Source: Hephaestia sp. MAHUQ-44 | GTDB taxonomy: Bacteria; Pseudomonadota; Alphaproteobacteria; Sphingomonadales; Sphingomonadaceae | Assembly (NCBI RefSeq): GCF_023806085.1 | Contig: NZ_JAMSLX010000002.1 | Span: 124,001 to 188,000 of the forward strand | DNA length: 64,000 nt | Reading direction: 5' to 3' | Shown here: one piece after another, positions 54,630 through 63,336 of the stretch | Layout: the number at the start of each line of letters is the position of its first letter | Position numbering within the stretch: position 1 is the first letter of the stretch | Position numbers and translations under genes: made by a program | Notes under the pieces: model-generated | Database searches by the model: none | What the model was told of the DNA's origin: nothing | Seen by the model: only the letters and a program-made list of their open reading frames with translations

Positions 54630-55988
54630 TCAAAAATAGCGAGCGAGTGTGATCTCGAACCGGCCACGCGTCGCATCGTAGAAGCCGATCGTCGAATCGA
54701 TCCGCGTCCACGAAAAGCCGATTTGCGGCGACAGACCCAACAGCCGGATCTTGCGATTGCCCAGCGTTGCACGTGCGACCAGCCGCCAGTCCCGGCGCGG
54801 GTTGACGTCGAAAAAGACCACCGGTGCATCATAAACCGCGCGTGAGGCGCCTACGCGCAGACCGAAATTGATCCCGAGCGGCATCGCCCCGCCGATCCCG
54901 ATATTGGCACCCGTCTCGGTGTTCGAATAGGCGCGGTCGTTGAGCCAGTCGCGGCGCACGAACGGCCCCGCCGAAACGAGCAGGGTCGGCGCCAGCGCCT
55001 GTTCGTACGTGGCATACACGCCGCCCTGCCAGCCGCTGTAACGATCGTCGAACAGCGCCTCGGTGCGGCGAAGATCGAGCTGCACGCCGACGCGACGGCT
55101 GGGGGAGAGCGTCGTCTGGAGGCCCAGACGGGTGCCGATCTGGCGGCTGACGGCGTCGCCGCCATACCAGCGGTGCGCGCCCACCGCCTCGATCGACGCG
55201 TGGGTTTGCGGTGTCAGCGCATATTCGACGCCGGCGGCGAGCTGGGCGACGTAATCATCGTAATCGGCGCCGGCATAATTGGTGCCGTTGGCGTCGAGAT
55301 CGGCGAGGATCGAGAGCCGGTTCGCCGCGGGAAGCCGCAACCGCCCGGAAATCTGTGCGGTCTGCCCAATCCCCGATTTGGCGCGCGCGCGGTCGTCAAG
55401 CGTGAGCGGGATCGAATCGTTTCCAAGATTGACCCTGATCGTATCGAGACTGGTTGCGTTATTGATGTTGGTATCGGGCGCGAGGCCGACGCTGATATCG
55501 ATCTGCCACGGCCGCTGGGCGCGAATCGTGTCGCGCACGGTGCGGATCGTGCGCAGCACCTCAGGCGGTAGATCCTGATCCTGCTCGGCGATCTTGAACT
55601 GCCGATCGGCGTCACCGGGCTTGTGGAGCGCAAGCATCGCCTTGGCGAGTGCGAGCCGCACACCGGTTTGGCCCGGATCGTCGTTGAGGATCGCACGATA
55701 ATGTTCGGCGGCTTCGTCGGGGTGCCCCGTCTCGGCGGCGATATAGCCGGTCAGGAAGCGACTCTGCATCGTGAAGCCCGGCGCCTGGCGGAGTGCGGCG
55801 ACCAGCGGTTTGGCTTCCTCGAATTTGCGGGCGCGCACGAGCCGTTCGGCAGCCGCCTGAAGCTGCTGCGGGGTCAATTGGATGCGGCAGGTGCCGTCCT
55901 CGCATTCGGGCGTTGTCTGTGCCGCCGTGGGTGTGGCGACGACAGCCGCCAGCAGCGCCGTCGCCACGGCGACCGCTTGTCCCCACAT
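54630..55988 (-). CDS. Slam-family surface lipoprotein assembly modifier
   Basis: 452 residues. Signal peptide (ending TAAQ), N-terminal TPR-like periplasmic region (~40-140: QQLQAAAERLVRARKFEEAK, 'SRFLTGYIAAETGHPDEAAE'), then a ~290-residue beta-barrel (PWQIDISVGLAPDTNINNAT, 'RYSGWQGGVYATYEQALAP', 'NPRRDWRLVARATLGNRKI') ending in aromatic ARYF. This is the DUF560/Slam arrangement that moves specific lipoproteins to the cell surface. AAGGAGG precedes the start. Its likely client is the lipoprotein encoded 27 bp upstream. Confidence 0.88.
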   Translation of the reverse strand: MWGQAVAVATALLAAVVATPTAAQTTPECEDGTCRIQLTPQQLQAAAERLVRARKFEEAKPLVAALRQAPGFTMQSRFLTGYIAAETGHPDEAAEHYRAILNDDPGQTGVRLALAKAMLALHKPGDADRQFKIAEQDQDLPPEVLRTIRTVRDTIRAQRPWQIDISVGLAPDTNINNATSLDTIRVNLGNDSIPLTLDDRARAKSGIGQTAQISGRLRLPAANRLSILADLDANGTNYAGADYDDYVAQLAAGVEYALTPQTHASIEAVGAHRWYGGDAVSRQIGTRLGLQTTLSPSRRVGVQLDLRRTEALFDDRYSGWQGGVYATYEQALAPTLLVSAGPFVRRDWLNDRAYSNTETGANIGIGGAMPLGINFGLRVGASRAVYDAPVVFFDVNPRRDWRLVARATLGNRKIRLLGLSPQIGFSWTRIDSTIGFYDATRGRFEITLARYF

Positions 55989-56015
55989 CGTGCGTACCTC
56001 CTTGGGATTCGGCGG

Positions 56016-57140
56016 TTACTTGGCGGCGCCGGTGAAGGCGCCGTGGATGTCGATGCGTTGATCGGGAATGCCGCCGACGATGCGGAAGTTGCCGCCGAGT
56101 TCGGTCGCGTTCTTGCCGTAGAAGCGCCCGTCGATCGAACTGGCGCCCGCCGAGTTCGATCCGGGATTGACCGAGGTGAAATCGATCGGGATGGCGGTGC
56201 CACCCGCGCCGAAGCTGGCGGTGGTGAATTTGCCGACGAAACCGGCGGCGAGCGTGTCGATCGTCGCGCTGCCGGTGGCGTTGAATGCCGTGCCCGACGG
56301 CACGTTGAGCGCGAGATCGTTGACCTCGACATCGCCGACATAGCCCTTGCCGACGGTGCCGCTGAGCCCGAGCCCCACGGTCGATTTGGCGAAATCGACA
56401 TCGACCGAACTCGATCCGACGAGCCACTGGAAGACGGATGCGCTGCCGCCGGTATCAAACGATGCCTGGTTGATCATCGTCGCGAGGAAATCGCCCTCAT
56501 AATGGCCGGTGCCCTTGATCGGCACCTGAAGATACGAGGTGGGATCGCCGAATACGGTCGCACCGTGTTCAAAGGTGGTGACGGCGCCCGTCGTTTTGTC
56601 GGCTTCGAGATGGACGAAACCGGCGAGCGTGACGGCCTTGGTGGTCGTGCCGGGACGCTGATAGAAGAAGGTCGATCCATCGGCGGCGGCGAGATAATTG
56701 AACCCTGCAAGATCGGGTGCTTCGAGAACGGGCTTCAGGTTGGGGTCGTAATCGGTGCGGTGCGCAGGATCCTGAAAACGAACCTCGCGCGAGACGCCGG
56801 CGCGCGTGTCGCTGATCGCGACGGTAAAGATGCCATCGCGCGGATTATAGCTGATCGTGCCGCTGGGCGCGGCCGTGCTGCTGGCATTGCCGCGATAGAG
56901 TTCTGCATGAGTGGTCGGGTCGATCACCAGCGACTGGAAGCTGCCCAGCGCGTCGAAGGTCTTTTCGGTCGATACATCAAGGAAATGGGCGGGCTCGTTA
57001 CCCACGGGCGTATCGCCGAAGCCGATTCCGCTGCCGCCGCCCGGCGGGGCGATCGTACCAAGCGAATTGACGCCATCGCCGCCGCCGCACGCAGCGAGCG
57101 ACAACAGCGGTAGCGAAAGCAATGCGAGCGTGGCGCGCAT
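56016..57140 (-). CDS. Transferrin-binding-protein-like surface lipoprotein (Slam client)
   Basis: 374 residues from ATG at 57140. Signal peptide II with lipobox LSLAAC (Cys18), then a Gly-rich tether (CGGGDGVNSLGTIAPPGGGS). The C-terminal half is a TbpB-like barrel, with GTGHYEGDFLATMINQ, VNDLALNVPSGTAFNATGS, SIDGRFYGKNATELGGNFRI and a terminal IDIHGAFTGAAK, the GxFYG...EVGG-type pattern of Slam substrates. The partner ligand is unknown; no TonB receptor is adjacent. Sits between purC and its Slam. Confidence 0.85.
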   Translation of the reverse strand: MRATLALLSLPLLSLAACGGGDGVNSLGTIAPPGGGSGIGFGDTPVGNEPAHFLDVSTEKTFDALGSFQSLVIDPTTHAELYRGNASSTAAPSGTISYNPRDGIFTVAISDTRAGVSREVRFQDPAHRTDYDPNLKPVLEAPDLAGFNYLAAADGSTFFYQRPGTTTKAVTLAGFVHLEADKTTGAVTTFEHGATVFGDPTSYLQVPIKGTGHYEGDFLATMINQASFDTGGSASVFQWLVGSSSVDVDFAKSTVGLGLSGTVGKGYVGDVEVNDLALNVPSGTAFNATGSATIDTLAAGFVGKFTTASFGAGGTAIPIDFTSVNPGSNSAGASSIDGRFYGKNATELGGNFRIVGGIPDQRIDIHGAFTGAAK

Positions 57141-57220
57141 GGACCGTTCCTTTTCGTGATCCCCCAAACTAGAGCCGGGGGATAGCGAAAAGGGGTTAAT
57201 GCCGGCTAAAGAGCCCGCGC

Positions 57221-58003
57221 TTACTTGCCGCGACGCTTGCGATGCTTTTCGAGATCGAGCACCGCGCCGGCATCGGCGCCTTCGGGGAGCAGCCCAAGCC
57301 GGCGGGCGACTTCCTGATACGCCTCGACTTCACCGCCGAGATCGCGGCGGAAGCGATCCTTATCGAGCTTCTCGTTCGATTCGATGTCCCAGAGCCGGCA
57401 GCCGTCGGGGCTGATCTCGTCGGCGAGGATGATCCGCCCGTAATCATTGTCCCAGATGCGGCCGAATTCGAGTTTGAAATCGACCAGCCGGATGCCGACG
57501 CCCGCGAACAGGCCGCACAGGAAATCGTTGGTGCGGATCGCCAGATCGGCGATGTCGTGCATCTCCTCCTGGCTCGCCCAGCCGAAGCAGGCGATATGCT
57601 CGTCGGTGATCATCGGATCGCCGAGCGCATCGTCCTTGTAATAATATTCGATGATCGTGCGCGGTAGCGCGGTGCCTTCCTCGATCCCGAGCCGCTTCGA
57701 CAGCGAACCCGCGACGACGTTGCGCACCACGACCTCGATCGGGACGATCTCGACCTGGCGAATCAGCTGCTCGCGCATGTTGAGGCGGCGGATGAAGTGA
57801 GTCGGGATGCCGATATGGCCGAGCAGCGTGAAGATGTGCTCGGAAATACGGTTGTTGAGCACGCCCTTGCCGCTGATCGTGCCCTTTTTCTGGGCGTTGA
57901 ACGCGGTGGCGTCGTCCTTGAAATACTGGATCAACGTGCCGGGCTCGGGCCCTTCGTAAAGGATCTTGGCTTTGCCTTCATAGATCTGGCGGCGGCGTGC
58001 CAT
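57221..58003 (-). CDS. purC: SAICAR synthetase PurC
   Basis: 260 residues from ATG at 58003. [18 protein letters not shown], '[20 protein letters not shown]', [20 protein letters not shown] and [15 protein letters not shown] match PurC. Joins CAIR and aspartate in purine synthesis. Its downstream partners purS and purQ lie 3.3 kb away beyond the lipoprotein and Slam genes. Confidence 0.97.
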   Translation of the reverse strand: MARRRQIYEGKAKILYEGPEPGTLIQYFKDDATAFNAQKKGTISGKGVLNNRISEHIFTLLGHIGIPTHFIRRLNMREQLIRQVEIVPIEVVVRNVVAGSLSKRLGIEEGTALPRTIIEYYYKDDALGDPMITDEHIACFGWASQEEMHDIADLAIRTNDFLCGLFAGVGIRLVDFKLEFGRIWDNDYGRIILADEISPDGCRLWDIESNEKLDKDRFRRDLGGEVEAYQEVARRLGLLPEGADAGAVLDLEKHRKRRGK

Positions 58004-58156
58004 CTTATACCCCTGAAATGAGCGGCCCCGGCAGCGCGAATACGGGGGCGCGCGCCGGGGCGGGATGCGCGGGGCTATATCGGAAGGCGCCGCAGCGCGC
58101 AATGCGGCGGCGGCACAATCGCGTCGCCAGTCTCCGGCCGGTACGCCGCCGCCCGG

Positions 58157-58921
58157 TCAGGCGTCGGGGGTGCCGGTCTGAAGGAACCACTGCTCGCTGC
58201 CTTCGATCCCGATCGCGGTCAGCACGCCGGAGGCGAAGGCGCCGGTATCGATGCCGATGCGCTGGGGCCCGTGGTCGACGCGCTCGCTGGGCGTGTGGCC
58301 GTGAATGACCATCCACGGATCGCGGCGCCGTGCCGACAGGAAGGGTTCGCGAATCCAGCGCAGATCGGCCCCGAGCTGCTGATCGAGCGGCTTGCCGGGG
58401 CGGATGCCGGCATGGACGAACAGATAATCGCCGATCAACACCAGGTTTTCGGCACGATCGAGAAAATCGATCACCTCGGCGGGAATGCGCGCCGCGATCA
58501 ATGCCGTCAGATCGTCGAGCGTGCCGTGATCGGCGGTCTCGGCGTCGATGCCGAAGCTCGCGAGCGTTTCGTAGCCGCCCATTTCGAGCAGCCCGCGCGC
58601 CGCGCGTGCGTTGCCCTGCGCGGCCTTGACGAGCACTTCCTCATGATTGCCCTTGATGACGCGTACGCGGTCGCTCGCTGCTGCGAGCCGCATGACGAGG
58701 CGGATGACCCCGGCTGCATCGGGGCCGCGATCGACGAGGTCGCCGAGCAGGATCAGGTGCGTCTTGGCTGGCCCGCGCGCCGCATCATCGGCGTCGATCT
58801 TGCCAAGCAAATCCTCGAGCAGATCGAGCCGCCCATGGACGTCGCCGATCGCATAGGCGCGCTCGCCGGGCGGCAGCGCGAAGGTTGCGGGTGCGCCGCG
58901 GGCAAATCTTCCGAACAGCAT
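58157..58921 (-). CDS. Calcineurin-like serine/threonine-type phosphatase (paralogue 1)
   Basis: 254 residues from ATG at 58921. Metal-site motifs in order: [53 protein letters not shown] and VIHGHTP, with terminal '[18 protein letters not shown]'. This is the PrpA/ApaH-like phosphoprotein-phosphatase class. It is divergent from rmlA and is paralogous to the gene at 62490-63263, with which it brackets three sugar genes. Confidence 0.93.
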   Translation of the reverse strand: MLFGRFARGAPATFALPPGERAYAIGDVHGRLDLLEDLLGKIDADDAARGPAKTHLILLGDLVDRGPDAAGVIRLVMRLAAASDRVRVIKGNHEEVLVKAAQGNARAARGLLEMGGYETLASFGIDAETADHGTLDDLTALIAARIPAEVIDFLDRAENLVLIGDYLFVHAGIRPGKPLDQQLGADLRWIREPFLSARRRDPWMVIHGHTPSERVDHGPQRIGIDTGAFASGVLTAIGIEGSEQWFLQTGTPDA

Positions 58922-58994
58922 CACCGCGATCAATGCGGTGCGGTTAACTCGTTGGTCAAGGTCTGGCGATAGAGCGGCACCGAAAGGGGAGCAT

Positions 58995-59870
58995 ATGAAG
59001 GGTATCATTCTCGCGGGAGGGAGCGGGACACGGCTCTATCCGGCGACCTTGTCGATCTCGAAGCAGTTGCTGCCGGTGTTCGACAAGCCGATGATCTATT
59101 ACCCGCTATCGACGCTGATGCTGGGCGGCATCCGCGAGGTGCTGATCATTTCCACCCCGCGCGATCTGCCGATGTTCGAGGCGCTGCTGGGCGATGGATC
59201 GGCGTTCGGGCTCGATATTTCCTATGCCGAGCAGACGGCGCCCAACGGCCTTGCCGAGGCGTTTCTGATCGGGGCCGATTTCCTTGATGGAGGCCCCGCC
59301 GCGTTGATCCTCGGCGACAATATCTTTTACGGCGATGGCCTGTCGACCAAGGCGCGCGAGGCCGCGGCACAAACCGCCGGTGCCACGATCTTCGCCTATC
59401 GGGTCGACGATCCCGAGCGCTACGGCGTGGTTGCGTTCGAGCCCGAGACGATGCGCGTCACCAGCGTCGAGGAAAAGCCGGCGGCCCCCAAATCGGACTG
59501 GGCAATCACCGGGCTCTATTTCTTCGACGCCGACGTGACGGAGATTGCACGCGGGGTGAAGCCGTCGGCGCGCGGCGAACTGGAGATTACCGATGTCGTC
59601 AATGCGTATCTCGCCCGCGGCGATCTGAGCGTCAGCCGGTTGGGGCGCGGCTATGCGTGGCTCGATACCGGTACCCATACCAGCCTGCACGATGCGGGCT
59701 CGTTCGTGCGCACGATCGAACAGCGCCAGGGCTTCAAGATCGCGTGCCCCGAGGAGATCGCGTTCGACAATGGCTATGTCGATGCCGACCATCTGCTCGC
59801 GCGTGCCGCGATGATGGGAAAGACCGATTACGCGGCCTATTTGCGCCGCTGTGTCGAGGGAGCACGCTGA
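58995..59870 (+). CDS. rfbA: Glucose-1-phosphate thymidylyltransferase
   Basis: 291 residues from ATG at 58995. [40 protein letters not shown], '[13 protein letters not shown]' and '[19 protein letters not shown]'-type substrate loops match RmlA. Makes dTDP-glucose. Start fits GGGGAGCAT upstream. Stop overlaps rmlB (TGATG). First of two dTDP-sugar genes; rmlC and rmlD are not here. Confidence 0.97.
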   Translation: MKGIILAGGSGTRLYPATLSISKQLLPVFDKPMIYYPLSTLMLGGIREVLIISTPRDLPMFEALLGDGSAFGLDISYAEQTAPNGLAEAFLIGADFLDGGPAALILGDNIFYGDGLSTKAREAAAQTAGATIFAYRVDDPERYGVVAFEPETMRVTSVEEKPAAPKSDWAITGLYFFDADVTEIARGVKPSARGELEITDVVNAYLARGDLSVSRLGRGYAWLDTGTHTSLHDAGSFVRTIEQRQGFKIACPEEIAFDNGYVDADHLLARAAMMGKTDYAAYLRRCVEGAR

Positions 59871-60937
59871 TGCGGACGGTGCTTGTTACCGGAGGCGCGG
59901 GCTTCATCGGCTCGGCGGTGTGCCGGCATTTGATCGGGCGCGGTGATACACGCGTCATCAACCTCGACAAGCTGACCTATGCGGGCAATCCGGCGTCGCT
60001 GACCGCGATCGCGGGCTCGCCGCTTTATCATTTCGTCGAGGGCGATATCGGCAATGCGACGCTGGTGGCCGATCTGCTGCGCGCGATGCACCCGCACGCG
60101 ATCATGCATCTTGCCGCCGAAAGCCATGTCGATCGCTCGATCGACGGCCCCGCGGCGTTCGTCGAGACCAATGTCGTCGGCACCGTCCGGCTGCTGTCGG
60201 CGGCGCTCGATTATTGGCGCACGCTGGACGCAAAGCGCAAGGCCGCCTTCCGGTTTCACCACGTCTCGACCGACGAGGTATTCGGCGACCTGCCGTTCGA
60301 TGGCGGGCTGTTCACCGAGGATACGCCTTATGCACCGTCCTCGCCTTATTCGGCATCGAAGGCCGCGTCGGATCATTTCGTCCGCGCCTGGTACGCGACC
60401 TATGGGTTGCCGGTGGTGCTCTCGAACTGTTCAAACAATTACGGGCCGTACCATTTCCCCGAAAAACTGATCCCGCTCGTCATCCTGAACGCACTCGAGG
60501 GCAAGGAACTGCCGGTCTACGGCGCCGGCGCCAATGTGCGCGACTGGCTTCATGTCGAGGATCATGCGCGCGCACTGGATCTGGTGATGCGCGCAGGCGT
60601 GGTCGGCGAGAGCTACAATATCGGCGGGAATGAGGAACGCACCAACCTCGCGGTGGTCGAGGCGATCTGCGACCTGCTCGATGATCGTGTGCCATTGGCG
60701 GGTGGTGCCTCGCGGCGTGACCTGATTCGCTTCGTTGCCGATCGGCCGGGGCATGATCGGCGCTATGCGATCGACGCCACGAAGATCGAGCGGGACCTTG
60801 GCTGGCGCCCCCGCGAAAGCTTCGCGAGCGGTCTCGCTGCAACGGTCGACTGGTATCTCGCCAACCCCTGGTGGTGGGAGCCGATCCGCAACGGCCATTA
60901 TGCCGGTGGTCGGCTGGGAATTGCGGCGGCGGGGTAG
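59870..60937 (+). CDS. rfbB: dTDP-glucose 4,6-dehydratase
   Basis: 355 residues from ATG at 59870. Rossmann motif [32 protein letters not shown], active-site [24 protein letters not shown] and '[17 protein letters not shown]' match RmlB. Converts dTDP-glucose to the 4-keto-6-deoxy sugar. Coupled to rfbA. Followed by a dispersed-type inverted repeat before the convergent epimerase gene. Confidence 0.97.
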   Translation: MRTVLVTGGAGFIGSAVCRHLIGRGDTRVINLDKLTYAGNPASLTAIAGSPLYHFVEGDIGNATLVADLLRAMHPHAIMHLAAESHVDRSIDGPAAFVETNVVGTVRLLSAALDYWRTLDAKRKAAFRFHHVSTDEVFGDLPFDGGLFTEDTPYAPSSPYSASKAASDHFVRAWYATYGLPVVLSNCSNNYGPYHFPEKLIPLVILNALEGKELPVYGAGANVRDWLHVEDHARALDLVMRAGVVGESYNIGGNEERTNLAVVEAICDLLDDRVPLAGGASRRDLIRFVADRPGHDRRYAIDATKIERDLGWRPRESFASGLAATVDWYLANPWWWEPIRNGHYAGGRLGIAAAG

Positions 60938-60958
60938 GGGCGCAGCGTCCTCCCTCAT

Positions 60959-61047
60959 CGTCATGCCGGGCTCGTTCCGGCATCCAACTCTCCACCAGAG
61001 TCGACGGTCGAGGCACGTTGGACCGCGGAACAAGTCCGGGGTGACGG
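60959..61047. repeat. CCGGAC-TTGTTCCGG type inverted repeat (second copy)
   Basis: Left arm CGTCATGCCGGGCTCGTTCC then GGCATCCAAC (from 60959); right arm, on the minus strand, reads CCGTCACCCCGGACTTGTTC then CGCGGTCCAAC. The two face each other across about 40 bp between convergent rfbB and the epimerase gene. Same family as 20720-20818. Confidence 0.75.
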
Positions 61048-61059
61048 GTCGGGAGGGGC

Positions 61060-62058
61060 TTATCGTTGCCCGGTATAGTGCCGGTACCAGTCGACGAAGC
61101 GCGGGATGCCCTGTTCGATGCCGATCGTCGGCAGGAAGCCGAAATCGCGCGTCGTCGCGGTGATGTCAGCGCCGGTCGCGGTCACGTCGCCCGCCTGCAT
61201 CGGCTGATAGTCGCGCACCGCGGCACGGCCGCACGCCTGCTCGATCACGTCGATGAAGCGGCCGAGTTCCTCGGGCTGGTTGTTGCCGATATTGTAGACC
61301 GCATGCGGCTTGACGCTGCCGCCGGGCTTGACCGCGCCGTCATCCACTGGCGGCCGGTCGAGCGCCGCGAGCACCCCCGCCACGATATCGTCGATATAGG
61401 TAAAATCGCGCCGCATCGCGCCGTTGTTGAACACCGGGATCGGCTCGCCGCGCAGGATCTTCGAGGTGAAGATCCATGCCGCCATATCGGGGCGGCCCCA
61501 CGGGCCATAAACGGTGAAGAAGCGCAAGCCGGTGAGCGGGATGCGATAGAGATGCGCATAGCTCTCGCTCATCAGTTCATCGGCTTTCTTGGTCGCGGCA
61601 TAAAGCGAGACGGGGTGGTCGACGCGATCCTCGATGCGGAAGGGGAAATCCTCATTGCCGCCATAAACCGATGACGAGGAAGCATAGACCATATGGGCGA
61701 CGTTGCGCGCGCGCGCGATTTCGAGCAGGTTGAGGTGGCCGGTGAGGTTGGTGCGGGCATAAGCGTGCGGATTGACGAGCGAATAGCGCACGCCTGCCTG
61801 CGCGCCCAAATGGACGATGCGGTCGATCGGGCGCCCGGTCAGCGCCACCTCAAGCTGTTCCCAATCGGCGAAATCCTGTTCGAGTAGCGTGAAGTCGCCT
61901 CGCTGTGCGGCGACACGCGCGATCCGCGCGCGCTTCAGCGCAGGATCGTAATAATCGTTGAAATCGTCGATGCCGATCACCGCGTCGCCGCGCGCGAGCA
62001 GCCGCTCCGCCACCGCTGCGCCGATGAAACCCGCCACGCCCGTTACCAGCACCGTCAT
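61060..62058 (-). CDS. NAD-dependent epimerase, UDP-glucuronate 4-epimerase type
   Basis: 332 residues from ATG at 62058. Extended SDR: VTGVAGFIGAAVAERLL, GIDDFNDYYDPALKRAR (UDP-GlcA epimerase signature), HLGAQAGVRYSLVNPHAYA, YASSSSVYGGN, YAATKKADELM and 'FTVYGPWGRPDMA'. Likely interconverts UDP-glucuronate and UDP-galacturonate; 4-epimerase versus related activities is not provable here. In the sugar block between two phosphatase paralogues. Confidence 0.92.
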   Translation of the reverse strand: MTVLVTGVAGFIGAAVAERLLARGDAVIGIDDFNDYYDPALKRARIARVAAQRGDFTLLEQDFADWEQLEVALTGRPIDRIVHLGAQAGVRYSLVNPHAYARTNLTGHLNLLEIARARNVAHMVYASSSSVYGGNEDFPFRIEDRVDHPVSLYAATKKADELMSESYAHLYRIPLTGLRFFTVYGPWGRPDMAAWIFTSKILRGEPIPVFNNGAMRRDFTYIDDIVAGVLAALDRPPVDDGAVKPGGSVKPHAVYNIGNNQPEELGRFIDVIEQACGRAAVRDYQPMQAGDVTATGADITATTRDFGFLPTIGIEQGIPRFVDWYRHYTGQR

Positions 62059-62286
62059 TATTGTATCCCTCCATCGCGCGTCCGCTCGCCTTACGGGCAA
62101 GCCGCCCCGTCCTCCAGTATGATTGCGACTTTCGGAGGTGCCCTAAGGGAAAGGCGGTGCCACATCGCGTCGACTTATGCCGGATAGAGCGAGCCGGAAG
62201 TACGCCCGGCTGACACTCGCGCGTGGTTATTTTATGCCATTTCCGCTATGCACGGCGTCCTGATTGGCCTGCCGAGGGTATTGTAG

Positions 62287-62481
62287 ATGGCCAACGTATT
62301 GCAAATGGTTCGGTGCAGCTTTGGCAAGCATCGGCGCGATCGTCGGGCTGCGTGGTTTGACGGCAATGTCTGGCGGTCGACCTGCGTCGGCTGCAAGCTG
62401 CCGATGTATCGCGAATTCGACGGTTGGCATCTGTCGGATGGCGACTCACCCCCGAAGTCCGGGCCGCACGATCAACGCTGA
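62287..62481 (+). CDS. Small hypothetical protein with Cys pair
   Basis: 64 residues: MANVLQMVRCSFGKHRRDRR, then WRSTCVGCKLPMYREFDGWH and a charged tail. GAGGG is 8 nt upstream. C-x-F-x-x-H and CxxC could bind zinc. The composition is not the shadow type and the frame fits an intergenic stretch. Family only guessed (resembles small conserved sphingomonad proteins); isolated between the epimerase (whose start lies ~230 bp away) and the second phosphatase. Initiation at the second Met is possible. Confidence 0.55.
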   Translation: MANVLQMVRCSFGKHRRDRRAAWFDGNVWRSTCVGCKLPMYREFDGWHLSDGDSPPKSGPHDQR

Positions 62482-62489
62482 ATCGATCG

Positions 62490-63263
62490 CTATGCCGCCG
62501 CCGGTAGCGTGGCGAGAAACCAGCGCGCCTCACCTTCAAGCCCCAGCGCCGTAAGGCACCCACTCGAAAAGGCGCCGGTATCGATGCCGATCCGGTTGGG
62601 CAGGTGTTCGGGTGCCTCGGTGATGGTATGGCCGTGGACGATCAGCTTGCCGAAATCGCCTTCGTGCCGAAGGAAGCTGCTGCGGATCCAGCGCAGATCG
62701 GCAGGGCGCTGGTCGGCGAGATCGATCCCAGGGCGGACGCCGGCATGGACGAAGGCATAATCGCCGATCTCGATCACGTCCTCGGCCTGGCGCAGGAAGG
62801 CGACATGGTGTTCGGGCACGGCATCGCGGATACGCGCCAGCAGTGCCGGCGAATCGAGATGATCGAAATCGTGTTCGCTGATGCCGTAGCTCAGGATCGT
62901 CTCGCGCCCGCCGATGCGGGTGAACAGGCGCAATGCCTCGCGATCGCCGTCGAGCACCTTGAGCAACACTTCTTCGTGGTTGCCGAGCAGCATGCGGACG
63001 TGCGGGTGCTCGTTCGACAAACGGATGACGCGTTCGATCACGCCTGCCGAATCAGGGCCGCGATCCACCAGGTCGCCAAGGAACACCCAATCGGTCCGCG
63101 CGGTACGGCGCTCCGCGTCATCGGCCTCGATCCGGGCAATCAGATCGTCGAGCAGGTCGCGGCGGCCGTGGATGTCGCCCACCGCATAGACACGGCGACC
63201 GGTGGGAATTGCGTGGGGCGGGGGCGGCGCCGGAGCAGCACGCTTTCTGAACAGATTGAGCAT
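62490..63263 (-). CDS. Calcineurin-like serine/threonine-type phosphatase (paralogue 2)
   Basis: 257 residues. A proline-rich start (KRAAPAPPPPHAIPTGRRVY), then [75 protein letters not shown] and '[20 protein letters not shown]'. Motif for motif it follows the gene at 58157-58921 (both have the ADLRWIR segment). Likely phosphoprotein or sugar-phosphate phosphatase; specificity unknown. Confidence 0.93.
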   Translation of the reverse strand: MLNLFRKRAAPAPPPPHAIPTGRRVYAVGDIHGRRDLLDDLIARIEADDAERRTARTDWVFLGDLVDRGPDSAGVIERVIRLSNEHPHVRMLLGNHEEVLLKVLDGDREALRLFTRIGGRETILSYGISEHDFDHLDSPALLARIRDAVPEHHVAFLRQAEDVIEIGDYAFVHAGVRPGIDLADQRPADLRWIRSSFLRHEGDFGKLIVHGHTITEAPEHLPNRIGIDTGAFSSGCLTALGLEGEARWFLATLPAAA

Positions 63264-63336
63264 CGGAAAGGTGGAAACGCCTTACACGCCAATGGGCTGG
63301 AACGCGCCGAGCCCATGCCATAACGGCGCTTCGGGT

